Source: Pelatocladus maniniholoensis HA4357-MV3 (GTDB lineage: Bacteria > Cyanobacteriota > Cyanobacteriia > Cyanobacteriales > Nostocaceae). From it: a stretch of DNA of 64,000 bases. Location of the stretch: assembly GCA_019359115.1 (NCBI GenBank), contig JAHHHW010000085.1, positions 1-64,000 of the forward strand. The letters are read 5' to 3'. Under the pieces are notes generated by a model. It was not told the DNA's origin. It saw only the letters and a list, made by a program, of their open reading frames with translations, and did no database searches. The translations under genes and the position numbers were made by a program. Positions 9,594 through 19,185 of the stretch are shown here, in pieces (position 1 is the stretch's first letter; each line of letters opens with the position of its first letter).

Positions 9594-10385
9594 CTAATAA
9601 ACTAACTTTAAACTGACCATCATTAATATAGAGTAAACAATAAATCGTAGTGGCTTTTGAGGTGCGATTTTACAGATTTTAGCGCCTACTAGAACTCCTG
9701 GAATTGAGCCTAGCCATATTGGTAGTACCAAATTCCAATCTACTGTGCCTAATGTTAAATGCCCAAGAGAAGTAAATAATAACAAAATAGCAGCTTGGGA
9801 GATATCTGTACCAACTAACTTTCGTGGGTCAAGACGAAAAAATGCAATTAATACCAATGCAAACATTGAACCAGAAGAGACACTGGTTAAACCAACAATA
9901 CAACCTAAAATAGCTCCAGTAGTTATTGTTTGTAAGCGTCCTATATTAGTTTTTAAATCATATTTTGGAAGTTCAGGTAGTTGCAATTTTGGGAAGAAAG
10001 TCAACAGCAACATTTGTATTAATGTCAGAATTGTAATTGCCATTATGGCAATACCTACCAAATGAAGCATAATGCTGTTCAAATGAACTTCTCCTGTCTG
10101 TCTAAGTAAGTGCAGAATTACTACCCCAAACAGTGAACCAGGAACACTTCCCAAGGCTAACCATTTTACTGCTTCCCCATCTAGGGTTTGCTGTTGGTAG
10201 TGCTTGATGCTACCAACAATTTTCATCAGTGTTGCAGCAACCACATCAGAACTTACTGCTATTACAGGTGGAACTTGAAAAACAAAAATTAACATTGGGG
10301 TGATCAAAGAAGCACCACCAACTCCTGTTAGACCAACAACAATACCAACTATAAAGCTGAATAGAGGTAAGAGTAAAAAATCCAT
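9594..10385 (-). CDS. TauE/SafE (TSUP) family membrane permease
   Basis: This 263-residue membrane protein belongs to the sulfite exporter TauE/SafE superfamily. It contains the paired repeat GIVVGLTGVGGASLITPMLI near the N-terminus and GLTSVSSGSMFALVLI in the second half, with about eight hydrophobic segments. Family members move organosulfur compounds or sulfite; the substrate here is unknown. It has no close operon partner. The neighbouring PAP2 gene diverges. A second TSUP gene lies at 11680 but is in a different branch because it is paired with DUF1634. Confidence 0.85.
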   Translation of the reverse strand: MDFLLLPLFSFIVGIVVGLTGVGGASLITPMLIFVFQVPPVIAVSSDVVAATLMKIVGSIKHYQQQTLDGEAVKWLALGSVPGSLFGVVILHLLRQTGEVHLNSIMLHLVGIAIMAITILTLIQMLLLTFFPKLQLPELPKYDLKTNIGRLQTITTGAILGCIVGLTSVSSGSMFALVLIAFFRLDPRKLVGTDISQAAILLLFTSLGHLTLGTVDWNLVLPIWLGSIPGVLVGAKICKIAPQKPLRFIVYSILMMVSLKLVY

Positions 10386-10512
10386 ACTCTTGTTTTATAG
10401 ATAAAATACATAAAGCCTATCAATTTACTGTATTTTAAGATGAATAGAAATAAAAGTCTAGAGTAAGAGTACGGAGTGACAAATAATACTAGCGCTTTTT
10501 AACACAATCAAC

Positions 10513-10542
10513 AAAAGCCGATTTCTTCTGAAATCAGCTTTT
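10513..10542. terminator. Orphan terminator-like hairpin between divergent genes
   Basis: AAAAGCCGATTTC (10513-10525) pairs with GAAATCAGCTTTT (10530-10542), with one mismatch and a short loop. It lies between two divergently transcribed genes (starts at 10385 and 10608), where neither gene should end. It may terminate a short unannotated RNA. Confidence 0.5.
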
Positions 10543-10607
10543 AGTTAGATTTATATGTCAGTATTTAAATAAAACTACATTAACTCCAGTGTAATACCGT
10601 ATTTGAT

Positions 10608-11363
10608 ATGTCAAAGCTAGAAAAATCACAACAAAAGACACCTGTAGAGTTTTTGCAACAGCTGTTAATTACTCATTGGCGTTCTCTATTGTTGCTATTG
10701 TTTGGAATATACTTACCACTGCAAGTATTTGGACTGCTGGCGTTGGAGGTGAGACAAAATGAAGGTGGTTTTCTCTGGGATTTGCCTATTCTAGTGGCAA
10801 TTCATTCCGTAGCACAGCCACAGCTAGACACAATAGCCGCCATTTTGACTAGATTCGGTTCATTTAGAACTATATTACCAATTTTGAGTGTTATGACTCT
10901 AATTTTATTAACGCAACGTCGTTGGCGATCGCTCAGTTATTTACTGATTACCGCTATTGGTAGCGCTACCATCAACCATACAGCTAAGGAATTTTGGCAC
11001 AGAGTACGCCCCCATCTATGGGATTCAGTCACACCAGAGTTTGACTATTCATTTCCCAGTGGTCATGCAATGACAAGTATGACGTTTGTTGCTATTTTGG
11101 TCGTTTTAACTTGGGGTAGTATTTGGTGTTGGTTGACGGTAACTTTAGGTAGCTTGTATTTGTTAACTATTGGCTGGACAAGGCTTTATCTGGGGGTTCA
11201 TTTTCCGAGTGATATTCTTGCAGGTTGGATGGTAGCGATCGCTTGGGCAATTGGTGTAAGTTCTATTATTAGACCTTATTCACAATCAGCAAATATTGTT
11301 AGTGAAAAGTCAGAGACTGAGACAACACTGCTTCCGCAAGAAGAATCAACCCTCAATAATTAG
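10608..11363 (+). CDS. PAP2-family membrane phosphatase
   Basis: This 251-residue integral membrane phosphatase resembles PgpB or undecaprenyl-diphosphate phosphatases. The three PAP2 motifs are visible in order: KEFWHRVRP (KX6RP), YSFPSGHAMTS (PSGH with the catalytic His) and TRLYLGVHFPSD (normally SRX5HX3D; Thr replaces Ser here). Five or six hydrophobic helices surround them, and active residues would face the periplasm or lumen. The last 25 residues are polar and look disordered. It acts on a lipid phosphate or diphosphate; which one cannot be told. Confidence 0.88.
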   Translation: MSKLEKSQQKTPVEFLQQLLITHWRSLLLLLFGIYLPLQVFGLLALEVRQNEGGFLWDLPILVAIHSVAQPQLDTIAAILTRFGSFRTILPILSVMTLILLTQRRWRSLSYLLITAIGSATINHTAKEFWHRVRPHLWDSVTPEFDYSFPSGHAMTSMTFVAILVVLTWGSIWCWLTVTLGSLYLLTIGWTRLYLGVHFPSDILAGWMVAIAWAIGVSSIIRPYSQSANIVSEKSETETTLLPQEESTLNN

Positions 11364-11667
11364 TAAGTGTCATCTTTCCGAGTTATAGCTGATTTTTAAG
11401 CATTTTTATAAAATTAAATTGCATTATTTTTTATTCACTTTGCTTTCTAATTAAATGTTTTATTTCTGATTTTTTTCATTTTTTTTATTAGTATAATTTA
11501 GTCCTAATCTTTACTAAAGTTTTGAGTATCAGTCAGAGAAATTGGTCAGAAACAAGATTTACCAATAAGATTATAATGAGCAAAATAAATTGCTTTGTTT
11601 TCATTGTCTTTCCAAGTAGAATCTTGAATATATTGCATTTGTAAATTTCTAATTCTTAAACTTTGAC
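11364..11667. other. AT-rich intergenic stretch
   Basis: This is very AT-rich, with long T and A runs around 11430-11500. I see no gene, repeat or clear hairpin. It presumably carries the promoter of the TauE/DUF1634 pair. Confidence 0.5.
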
Positions 11668-11679
11668 TTGCATATCAAG

Positions 11680-12528
11680 ATGTTATACAATTTGAATATT
11701 TTAGAATTCTCTTTGTTAGTTTGGCTGGGATCTTTTACTGCTGGTTTTGTTGGTTCGCTGACAGGATTAGGAGGTGGAGTTATCATCGTTCCCTTATTAA
11801 CTTCTGTACTTAGTGTCGATATTCGCTATGCAGTGGGAGCTTCACTAGTTTCTGTGATTGCTACAAGTGCTGGTTCAGCCTCTACATATATTAAAAAAGG
11901 CTTGACAAATTTGCGCTTGGGAATGTTTTTAGAAGTTGCCACAACTATTGGTGCTATTATTGGGGCTTTAATTGCAACGTTTGTTTCTACGAAAGTACTA
12001 GCTATTGTTTTAGCAATTGTTTTACTTTACTCTGCTTACCTTTCAGGACAACCGAAGTTAGAAAATCCAGAAAATGAAACAAGCGATCGCCTAGCCGATT
12101 ATCTCCAACTTAATAGCAATTATCCTACACCTGAAGGCACAATATCTTATCATGTGCATTCTGTACCCGCAGGGTTTTCCGTTATGTTGATTGCTGGTGT
12201 AATTTCTGGACTACTAGGTATTGGTTCGGGAGCATTTAAAGTACTAGCAATGGATCAAGTAATGCGTATCCCATTTAAAGTTTCCACTACTACTAGCAAT
12301 TTTATGATTGGTGTCACCGCCGCCGCATCAGCAAGTGTATATCTTGCGCGTGGGTACATCGATCCAGGCTTATCTATGCCAGTTATGTTAGGTATTTTAC
12401 CCGGTGCTTTCTTAGGAGCAAGAGTCCTCATCGGCGCAAAAACGCAGATATTAAGAATTGTTTTCAGTTTAGTCTTGGTACTAATGGCTGTAAAGATGGT
12501 TTATCAAAACATTTTTGGAGAGATTTAA
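11680..12528 (+). CDS. TauE/SafE (TSUP) family permease, DUF1634-linked
   Basis: This integral membrane permease is about 282 residues. GFVGSLTGLGGGVIIVPLL in the first half and GVISGLLGIGSGAFKVLAMD in the second are the duplicated TSUP motifs, separated by a hydrophilic loop (about 125-160). The frame opens at a TTG (11668), but the ATG at 11680 (MLYNLNILEFSLL) is more natural. The next gene, 83 bases downstream on the same strand, encodes a DUF1634 protein. That pairing is common and suggests the two work together in anion or sulfur-compound transport. The substrate is inferred only at family level. Confidence 0.85.
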   Translation: MLYNLNILEFSLLVWLGSFTAGFVGSLTGLGGGVIIVPLLTSVLSVDIRYAVGASLVSVIATSAGSASTYIKKGLTNLRLGMFLEVATTIGAIIGALIATFVSTKVLAIVLAIVLLYSAYLSGQPKLENPENETSDRLADYLQLNSNYPTPEGTISYHVHSVPAGFSVMLIAGVISGLLGIGSGAFKVLAMDQVMRIPFKVSTTTSNFMIGVTAAASASVYLARGYIDPGLSMPVMLGILPGAFLGARVLIGAKTQILRIVFSLVLVLMAVKMVYQNIFGEI

Positions 12529-12611
12529 AAATATTCAAAATTTAGAATTTTTAAAACAGTGCTGGCATAAATTTGGCAAACTGCATCATCAAATTTCAGG
12601 AATAGCTTAGT

Positions 12612-13100
12612 ATGTTTAAATCAAATACCAGTCAGTGGTCAGCATCAACACAAACAGATAGAGAAATCATCCCTCTACCATTGCACTCAGATGAAACTGA
12701 AATAGAAGGTAAAACTCACCTTACACCAACATCGAGTGAACTAATCCTAGAAAAAGTACTCAGCAATCTGCTCAAATACGGTGTTTTGCTTGCTAGTACT
12801 GTTGTGTTATTTGGTGGCATATTATATCTAATTCGTCACGGGTCTGAACCCGTAGATTATCATATTTTTCACAGCGAACCATTAGAGTTTCGATCCATCA
12901 CAGGTGTAATCACAACTATTTTATCTGGTAGTCACCGTGGCATCATTCAACTAGGACTATTGCTCTTGATAGCCACACCTATTTTACGGGTAGCGGTTTC
13001 TTTGTTATTTTTTGTCAAACAAAGAAACTGGACATATGTGACAATTACCACCTTAGTACTAGCTGCTCTAATTTATAGTCTCGTGGGAGCTTATATTTAG
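12612..13100 (+). CDS. DUF1634 membrane protein, partner of TauE/SafE
   Basis: This 162-residue protein has a soluble N-terminus of about 50 residues and three hydrophobic helices (about 57-75, 115-135 and 143-160). LLKYGVLLASTVVLFGGILY and RGIIQLGLLLLIATPILRV are the segments I associate with DUF1634. It follows a TSUP permease at 83 bases on the same strand, the usual context of this family. Its function is unknown; an accessory subunit of the permease is a reasonable inference. Confidence 0.82.
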   Translation: MFKSNTSQWSASTQTDREIIPLPLHSDETEIEGKTHLTPTSSELILEKVLSNLLKYGVLLASTVVLFGGILYLIRHGSEPVDYHIFHSEPLEFRSITGVITTILSGSHRGIIQLGLLLLIATPILRVAVSLLFFVKQRNWTYVTITTLVLAALIYSLVGAYI

Positions 13101-13182
13101 AAACAAGTATTAAATTATATTAGTTTAGTATTATATTACACTTTTATATAAAGATGTTTTAGACCTTGTCTCAATTGTTGTA

Positions 13183-13225
13183 AAGATGTGCTTACTCTAA
13201 TTTTGTGAGCATCTTGATTTTTTTA
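13183..13225 (+). terminator. Terminator hairpin after the DUF1634 gene
   Basis: AAGATG plus GCTTAC (13183-13195, one bulged base) pairs with GTGAGCATCTT (ending 13215), followed by GATTTTTTT. It is 80 bases past the stop. The rest of 13101-13449 is AT-rich with one further small hairpin near 13245 (AGTCGT/ACGACT), and I see no gene. Confidence 0.65.
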
Positions 13226-13449
13226 TCTTTGATCTTCATAGCACAAGTCGTCTTTGTACGACTAAAATTAATCAAACAGTCTGCTTAAACAGAGTTTTGG
13301 CATAGAATTTAACTTTTTTAAACTTCGCGAAAAATTGGAGACGATGTACCCTGAAGTCTGGCCTGCACAAAAGGCGAAACATGTTGCTGTATAGAAGTAA
13401 ATTAGAACTTGTTTTTACCTACTAACCACCTGTTCAATCACTAACCAAT

Positions 13450-14727
13450 TTAAAATCTCTGTCCAGCAAAAATTGATCGTACTTCGCCGTTGCGGCGGAT
13501 GATTGCTTCTTTGTTTGCAACATCTACTAGTGTCCAACCACTAGAACCGATGCTTTCACCAATATCAACGCGCTGAGTCACACCATTGACTTGAAATAAA
13601 GCAGCAGATTTGAATTTATTCTCTGACTCTAGCAATCCCTCAAGGATATATGTAGAAGTAGGAGCAGATGCAACAGCTGTCGTTGTCACTTCTGTTTTTA
13701 CTGGTGTTGGCTGTTGGTTGGTGGTTGGTTTGGTTTCTTGTCTGACTGTAATTGGTGCAGTTTTCATCTCTATGGGTTTCAGGCTTGGTTGCACTAGTGC
13801 TAAGGTGTTCGCAGGTTTAGTTGATTTTATGCTAGTTTTGGGAGAAGGTTTGACGACAGATGTAGGTTTTTTAGGTGTATTTGTTGTCTTTTGATTAATA
13901 GCAGATGGCATTGGTGGCAAAGTTGTGCTATTGCTACCAGAAACCTTGGGAGGTACATAGCGCATAGGTAATGGCGCTTGATAAACAGGGATATAGATGC
14001 GCTCAACAACGTTTGTGGAACGACTCGGAGTCGGAGATGTGTTGTTGGCGGTCAAAACTGGTGGTAGGTTAGCAGGAGGTTGGTCATTCCTGACATAAGC
14101 TAAGGCTGTGCGGTTTGTTGTGACTGCGGGTGTCAGTGCAACATTGACAGGCTTAATATTAGTTTTGGCTTCTTGTCTGTCTATGGCTGCAAGCGAACCC
14201 AACATATAATTCACGAAATCTGCTTCTATTTCTGCTTTTGTGGGTAATTTTGCTTGCGGTGCTTCTAAAGTTTGCTGGAAAGAGGTGGATTTGACGCGGT
14301 TGAGTAAACCAGAGTTCGTTAACCAGACAATGCTGGCGATCGCTAATCCTAAGCTTGTTCCCACGTTCAGCATTTGACTGAACCAGTGTCGTGATTTTGG
14401 GCGTACTCTCTTCACAACTTTGCTGACAGGAGCAGTATTTACTACTACTGCATTGTGGTTGTTTCTATAGTGCGACACTGTTTGTAGGCTTCGCCACGGT
14501 TTCTCTGGCAAGACAATTGGCGGTATCTTTACTGTTTGTAGATGCGTGTGTGTTTGCTGCACTATGTGTGAAGGTAGATTGGGGCTACCATCTAAAATCG
14601 AGTCTATCTCGGCAAATAGATCATCCATAAAACCATCGGCGTAGGTTTCTATCGTCCAAGGTTCACTGGCGATTAATTCATCTGATGGTTCTGGAATAAT
14701 AAGATTTGTGCTGGCTTGTTGAGACAT
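13450..14727 (-). CDS. Single-pass membrane protein with GspC/PilP-like C-terminal domain
   Basis: This is a 425-residue protein. Residues 1-118 are hydrophilic and cytoplasmic, about 119-140 form one membrane helix (LGLAIASIVWLTNS), and about 145-350 are rich in Pro, Thr, Lys and Asn and look disordered. The last 70 residues form a small globular domain (YILEGLLESENKFKSAALFQ ... SIFAGQRF). Its pattern of strands, GxxV/ALF and terminal AGQRF, resembles the periplasmic domain of secretion and pilus proteins such as GspC/PilP. That assignment is a resemblance from memory, not a firm match. It lies downstream of mnmG on the same strand, 226 bases away, with its own leader. Confidence 0.6.
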   Translation of the reverse strand: MSQQASTNLIIPEPSDELIASEPWTIETYADGFMDDLFAEIDSILDGSPNLPSHIVQQTHTHLQTVKIPPIVLPEKPWRSLQTVSHYRNNHNAVVVNTAPVSKVVKRVRPKSRHWFSQMLNVGTSLGLAIASIVWLTNSGLLNRVKSTSFQQTLEAPQAKLPTKAEIEADFVNYMLGSLAAIDRQEAKTNIKPVNVALTPAVTTNRTALAYVRNDQPPANLPPVLTANNTSPTPSRSTNVVERIYIPVYQAPLPMRYVPPKVSGSNSTTLPPMPSAINQKTTNTPKKPTSVVKPSPKTSIKSTKPANTLALVQPSLKPIEMKTAPITVRQETKPTTNQQPTPVKTEVTTTAVASAPTSTYILEGLLESENKFKSAALFQVNGVTQRVDIGESIGSSGWTLVDVANKEAIIRRNGEVRSIFAGQRF

Positions 14728-14953
14728 AACGATTTTCAGTTTTAGCTTCGTCGGGGAACTAATGAATTGTTAGCCCTGTGTACTGATCTGGGAGCAAACA
14801 CCTATTACCCCGTCTCAGTTAGACGAGTTGATGAGGGATTTGGTATTAAATTCGACTTGTAGTCAGGAGGATGTATGATCATGTTCAGTATATACTGATG
14901 TCATCGATCATACTAAACTATACCCTGATATACCCCACAACTATACTCCCGCT
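14728..14953 (-). promoter_or_regulatory. Leader of the GspC-like gene with a 14-bp palindrome
   Basis: This stretch contains the perfect palindrome TCAGTATATACTGA (14885-14898), flanked by the looser repeat ATGATCAT/ATCGATCAT, and a small hairpin CGTCT/AGACG near 14812-14826. It is a candidate operator and 5' leader for the minus-strand gene at 14727. I match it to no known riboswitch. Confidence 0.4.
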
Positions 14954-16891
14954 TCATAAAGTTTTTTGGGAAGCCAAAGCTGAAAATTCAGTATCCGTCT
15001 TTGTTCTACGCAATTCTAAATAAATTAACAAAGCATTAATATCTGCTGGATTTACACCACCGATACGTGCGGCTTGACCAATTGTCAAGGGTTTTACCTT
15101 AGTGAGCTTTTCCCGTGCTTCTTTAGAAAGGGTATCAATTGCTCCATAATCTAAATCAGGTGCTAAGTGACGATTGGCCTGACGAGCAATCTGCTCAATT
15201 TGATTTTGCTGTCTAGCTAGATAACCAGAATACTTGATATCAATTTCTGCACCTTCTGTTTCAGCACGGTCAAGCTTGGGATTTGCCAGTCCATAGGTGT
15301 TGAGGTCTAAATAATGAAAGCCTGGGCGCCGTAACAAGTCAGCGAGGGTAATCGAACCTTTAATTGCTTGTCCAGTTGCTTGTGCGATCGCTTTGCCAAT
15401 TTGATCATGTTCTTTCACCCGGATGCTGTGCAAACGTTCTTTTTCGGCGGTGATATTTGCTTGCTTGCGGCTAAATAATTCCCAACGGCGATCGTCAATT
15501 AAACCAATTTCTCTTCCCAATGGTGTTAGGCGTTGGTCAGCATTATCAGAACGTAAAATTAAACGATACTCTGACCTACTAGTTAACATCCGGTAAGGCT
15601 CCCGCAAGTCTTTTGTACACAAGTCATCAACCAATGTACCGATGTAACTTTCTTCACGCGGGAACACAATCATCGCTGCTCCACGCACAAATCGCGCCGC
15701 ATTAATTCCCGCTACAATACCTTGGGCTGCGGCTTCTTCGTAGCCAGTTGTACCGTTAATTTGTCCTGCACAAAACAGTCCTGCTACCTTCTTTGTCATC
15801 AGAGTGGGAAAACACTGAGTTGCAGGCAAATAATCATACTCAACAGCATAAGCTGGACGTAGCATGATACAGTTTTCTAAACCAGGCAGACTCCGCAACA
15901 TTTGCAATTGCAAGTTTTCTGGTAATCCTGTAGAAAACCCTTGAATATAAAGTTCTGGTATATCTCTACCTTCCGGTTCGATAAATATTTGGTGGCTTTC
16001 CTTGTCAGCAAAGCGCACAATCTTATCTTCAATACTAGGACAGTAGCGCGGCCCTTTTGCTTCTACCCAACCACCATACACTGGTGATAAATGTAGATTT
16101 TCTCGAATCAGACGATGGGTTTCGGCTGTTGTCCGCGTCATGTGACAAGGCATTTGTTCTCTTTCTATCCACACTTGGGGGTCAAAGCTAAACCAACGCA
16201 CATCTGTATCCCCCGGTTGAGGTTCCAATTTACTGTAGTCTACAGACCGTTTGTCAACTCGTGCAGGAGTACCCGTCTTCAAGCGACCAGTCTCAAAACC
16301 CAAGCGTTGCAGAGTTTCGGTTAACTCAACAGCAGCAAATTCCCCAGATCTTCCGGCTGACATCGACTTGTTACCAACCCAAATTTTGCCACCCAAGAAC
16401 GTACCAGTTGTGAGAATGACTGCTTTGCACTGGAACCCTACACCAAAATAAGTCTGAACGCCGATAACTTCATCGTTAGCACCCAGCACTAAATCTGTAA
16501 CCATCCCCTCACGCACAGTTAAATTTTCTTGATTCTCAACAATTCCCTTCATCACTGCTGCGTATTCCCGCTTATCAGTCTGAGCGCGTAAGGCCCACAC
16601 CGCAGGTCCTCGCGAAGAATTGAGAATCCGCTTTTGCAAATAGGTGCGGTCTGCTATTTTACCTATTTCTCCGCCGAGTGCATCTACCTCATGGGTCAAC
16701 TGAGATTTGGCAGGTCCACCCACTGCTGGGTTACAAGGTTGCCAAGCAATTTTATCTAAGTTGAGTGTCAACAGCATGGTACGGCAACCAAGGCGTGCTG
16801 TCGCAAGTGCTGCTTCACAACCAGAGTGACCAGCACCAACAACAATGACATCAAAAGCCTCTTGGAAATCTATAGAATTGTGCATGGTCAT
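14954..16891 (-). CDS. mnmG: tRNA uridine-5-carboxymethylaminomethyl(34) synthesis enzyme MnmG (GidA)
   Basis: This FAD enzyme works with MnmE to put the cmnm5 group on wobble uridine of several tRNAs. The N-terminus has [20 protein letters not shown] (FAD-binding). [20 protein letters not shown] and the segment [20 protein letters not shown] are MnmG/GidA signatures, and the helical C-terminal domain that contacts MnmE and tRNA is complete. At 645 residues it is the usual length. Two Met codons (16891 and 16885) are possible starts. MnmE is not in this window. Confidence 0.97.
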   Translation of the reverse strand: MTMHNSIDFQEAFDVIVVGAGHSGCEAALATARLGCRTMLLTLNLDKIAWQPCNPAVGGPAKSQLTHEVDALGGEIGKIADRTYLQKRILNSSRGPAVWALRAQTDKREYAAVMKGIVENQENLTVREGMVTDLVLGANDEVIGVQTYFGVGFQCKAVILTTGTFLGGKIWVGNKSMSAGRSGEFAAVELTETLQRLGFETGRLKTGTPARVDKRSVDYSKLEPQPGDTDVRWFSFDPQVWIEREQMPCHMTRTTAETHRLIRENLHLSPVYGGWVEAKGPRYCPSIEDKIVRFADKESHQIFIEPEGRDIPELYIQGFSTGLPENLQLQMLRSLPGLENCIMLRPAYAVEYDYLPATQCFPTLMTKKVAGLFCAGQINGTTGYEEAAAQGIVAGINAARFVRGAAMIVFPREESYIGTLVDDLCTKDLREPYRMLTSRSEYRLILRSDNADQRLTPLGREIGLIDDRRWELFSRKQANITAEKERLHSIRVKEHDQIGKAIAQATGQAIKGSITLADLLRRPGFHYLDLNTYGLANPKLDRAETEGAEIDIKYSGYLARQQNQIEQIARQANRHLAPDLDYGAIDTLSKEAREKLTKVKPLTIGQAARIGGVNPADINALLIYLELRRTKTDTEFSALASQKTL

Positions 16892-17336
16892 AATTAGAAA
16901 ACACTAGGCCTTAAGATTCTGATCAATTTTAACTGATACTGTATTTTCAGATTTCTATGGATAAAAACGGTTCTCTATTTCTTTCCTCAACTAATAAATT
17001 TAATTTTGTGCAACTACTGATTAGCATTGCTGTAATCCTCATCAACCTGAGTCAATAACAAAAAAACTCAATTCTAAGATCTTCTAAGCTTCATCATAGA
17101 GATTGCTTATTGTTTTCCATAAGACCTCTGTGAAAACTAATGTAGAGACGCGCCAATAGCGCTGTAGCTCATGGCTTCGCTAAGGCGCGTCTCTACAAGG
17201 ATTTTGGGTAACGCAGAATTAATTTCTGGAGATGTCTATAAGAATGTAGAGTTTTGTCAATACTTATCTGCGGTAAATACTTATAAGAAATATTTACAAA
17301 GTTTAATAATATAGTATTATCCCTTCATAAGTATTT
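16892..17336. other. Intergenic region between mnmG and ndhD, with one palindromic repeat
   Basis: This separates divergent genes, so it should carry both promoters. The only structured element I see is the TGTAGAGACG palindromic repeat at 17141-17197, listed separately. The rest is AT-rich. Confidence 0.5.
17141..17197. repeat. Palindromic repeat of the TGTAGAGACG family, copy 1
   Basis: TGTAGAGACGCGCC (17141-17154) is a perfect inverted match to GGCGCGTCTCTACA (17184-17197). The same outer arms recur at about 27708, 32064, 32420 and 33738. Confidence 0.85.
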
Positions 17337-17348
17337 TTGCTCATCAAT

Positions 17349-19034
17349 ATGATAGGCGATCAATTTCCCTGGCTCACTACGATTATCCTATTCCCACTTG
17401 TGGCTTCCCTAGCTATTCCCTTCGTGCCTGATAAAGACGGTAAGTATCTGCGGTGGTATGCCTTGGGTGTGGGTATTGTGGACTTTTTCTTGATGTGCTA
17501 TGCCTTTTGGCAAAATTATGATCCTACCAGTGCATCTCTTCAACTTGTAGAAAACTACACCTGGATACCCCAGTTGGGTTTAAACTGGGCAGTTTCAGTG
17601 GATGGGTTGTCTGTTCCACTAGTACTTCTAGCAGGATTGGTGACGACGCTGGCGATTTTTGCAGCATGGCAAGTCGATCGCAAACCTCGCCTTTTCTATT
17701 TCCTGATGTTGGTGCTGTATTCTGCACAAATAGGCGTGTTTGTTGCCCAGGACATGCTGCTGTTATTTATTATGTGGGAACTAGAATTGGTTCCTGTTTA
17801 CCTGCTTGTTTCTATTTGGGGTGGACAAAAGCGTCGCTATGCAGCTACAAAATTCTTGTTGTACACCGCAGCAGCTTCGATTTTTATTCTAGTAGCAGGG
17901 CTGGCAATGGCTCTCTACGGCGATCATATGACCTTTGATATGGTCGAATTGGGTATGAAGGATTACCCATTAGGACTTGAACTATTGCTTTATGCAGGAT
18001 TATTGATTGCTTTTGGCGTCAAGCTAGCTGTTTTCCCCATGCATACTTGGCTACCTGATGCTCACGGTGAGGCTTCTGCACCTGTGTCGATGATTTTGGC
18101 AGGTGTTCTTTTGAAAATGGGTGGATACGGTTTGATTCGCATCAATTTAGAACTTCTGTCTGATGCCCATGTTTATTTTGCGCCAATTCTGGCTTGTCTG
18201 GGTGTTGTCAATATTATCTATGGTGCTTTGAATTCCTTCGCGCAGCCCAATATGAAGCGTCGCTTGGCGTACTCATCAGTATCTCACATGGGTTTTGTGC
18301 TGCTGGGTATTGCATCGTTTACAGATTTGGGAATCAGTGGGGCGATGCTACAAATGATTTCCCACGGTTTGATTGCAGCAGTCCTATTCTTCCTTGCAGG
18401 CGTGACGTATGATCGCACTCACACATTAATCATGTCAGATATGGGCGGTGTGGGTCGAGCGATGCCAAAAGTATTTGCATTGTTTACTGCTGCTGCGATG
18501 GCTTCTTTGGCGCTTCCTGGGATGAGTGGTTTTGTGGGCGAACTTGCAGTTTTTGTTGGCGTTACCACTAGCGATATTTACAGTTCGACTTTCTGTACCG
18601 TCATGGTTTTCTTGGCAGCAGTAGGAATAATCCTCACACCAATATACCTCCTCTCAATGCTACGACAGGTATTTTATGGTTCTGATGTTGCTCCTGCATG
18701 TGGAATTACGGATGCAAGTTTGCAAAACCAAGACAATGATGAAGCGGTTTGTTTTGGTACTAACTGCGTTCTACCTACTGAAGCAAAATTTAGCGATGCT
18801 AGACCACGGGAAGTATTTATCGCTGTTTGCTTTTTACTTCTAACCATCGGTATTGGTGTTTATCCGAAACTGGCTACGCAGATGTACGATGTCAAAACTG
18901 TTGCAGTCAATACTCAGGCACGCCAATCTTACGTCCAAATCTCTCAAACCAATCCCCAAATATTTGCTAAGGGCTTGTTATTTCCTAGATCTACACAATC
19001 TAATATAGTTTCCGTTTCAGGAATATTGAAATAA
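17349..19034 (+). CDS. ndhD: NAD(P)H-quinone oxidoreductase subunit 4 (NdhD)
   Basis: This proton-pumping antiporter-like subunit of cyanobacterial NDH-1 acts in respiration and cyclic electron flow in thylakoids. It has about 14 hydrophobic helices. Visible landmarks are [17 protein letters not shown] (conserved Glu in helix 5), [20 protein letters not shown] (Lys and HTWLPDAH) and [20 protein letters not shown]. The frame opens at a TTG (17337), but the ATG at 17349 ([16 protein letters not shown]) is the likelier start, giving about 561 residues. No other ndh gene is adjacent, as is common for ndhD paralogues. The subtype (D1 or D2) cannot be settled here. Confidence 0.95.
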   Translation: MIGDQFPWLTTIILFPLVASLAIPFVPDKDGKYLRWYALGVGIVDFFLMCYAFWQNYDPTSASLQLVENYTWIPQLGLNWAVSVDGLSVPLVLLAGLVTTLAIFAAWQVDRKPRLFYFLMLVLYSAQIGVFVAQDMLLLFIMWELELVPVYLLVSIWGGQKRRYAATKFLLYTAAASIFILVAGLAMALYGDHMTFDMVELGMKDYPLGLELLLYAGLLIAFGVKLAVFPMHTWLPDAHGEASAPVSMILAGVLLKMGGYGLIRINLELLSDAHVYFAPILACLGVVNIIYGALNSFAQPNMKRRLAYSSVSHMGFVLLGIASFTDLGISGAMLQMISHGLIAAVLFFLAGVTYDRTHTLIMSDMGGVGRAMPKVFALFTAAAMASLALPGMSGFVGELAVFVGVTTSDIYSSTFCTVMVFLAAVGIILTPIYLLSMLRQVFYGSDVAPACGITDASLQNQDNDEAVCFGTNCVLPTEAKFSDARPREVFIAVCFLLLTIGIGVYPKLATQMYDVKTVAVNTQARQSYVQISQTNPQIFAKGLLFPRSTQSNIVSVSGILK

Positions 19035-19094
19035 TTTGGTTGCGATCGCCTTAATAGTTAATATTTGCCGAGGACAGGGAAAATATTCCAAAAT

Positions 19095-19130
19095 ATGGAA
19101 GAGGAAATCAAACCTCTTCCATTATTTTTT
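19095..19130 (+). terminator. Rho-independent terminator of ndhD
   Basis: ATGGAAGAGG (19095-19104) pairs perfectly with CCTCTTCCAT (19113-19122) across an 8-base loop, followed by TATTTTTTT. It is 60 bases past the ndhD stop. Confidence 0.88.
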
Positions 19131-19185
19131 TAATGGGAGCAGGGAACAGGGAGCGAGAATTAATCTACCCATAGAATTATGAGAT

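Noticed and set aside
14871-15024. Small plus-strand frame after an AGGAGG box
   Set aside because: The AGGAGG abuts the ATG with no spacing, the frame runs antisense into the end of mnmG, and the peptide resembles nothing.
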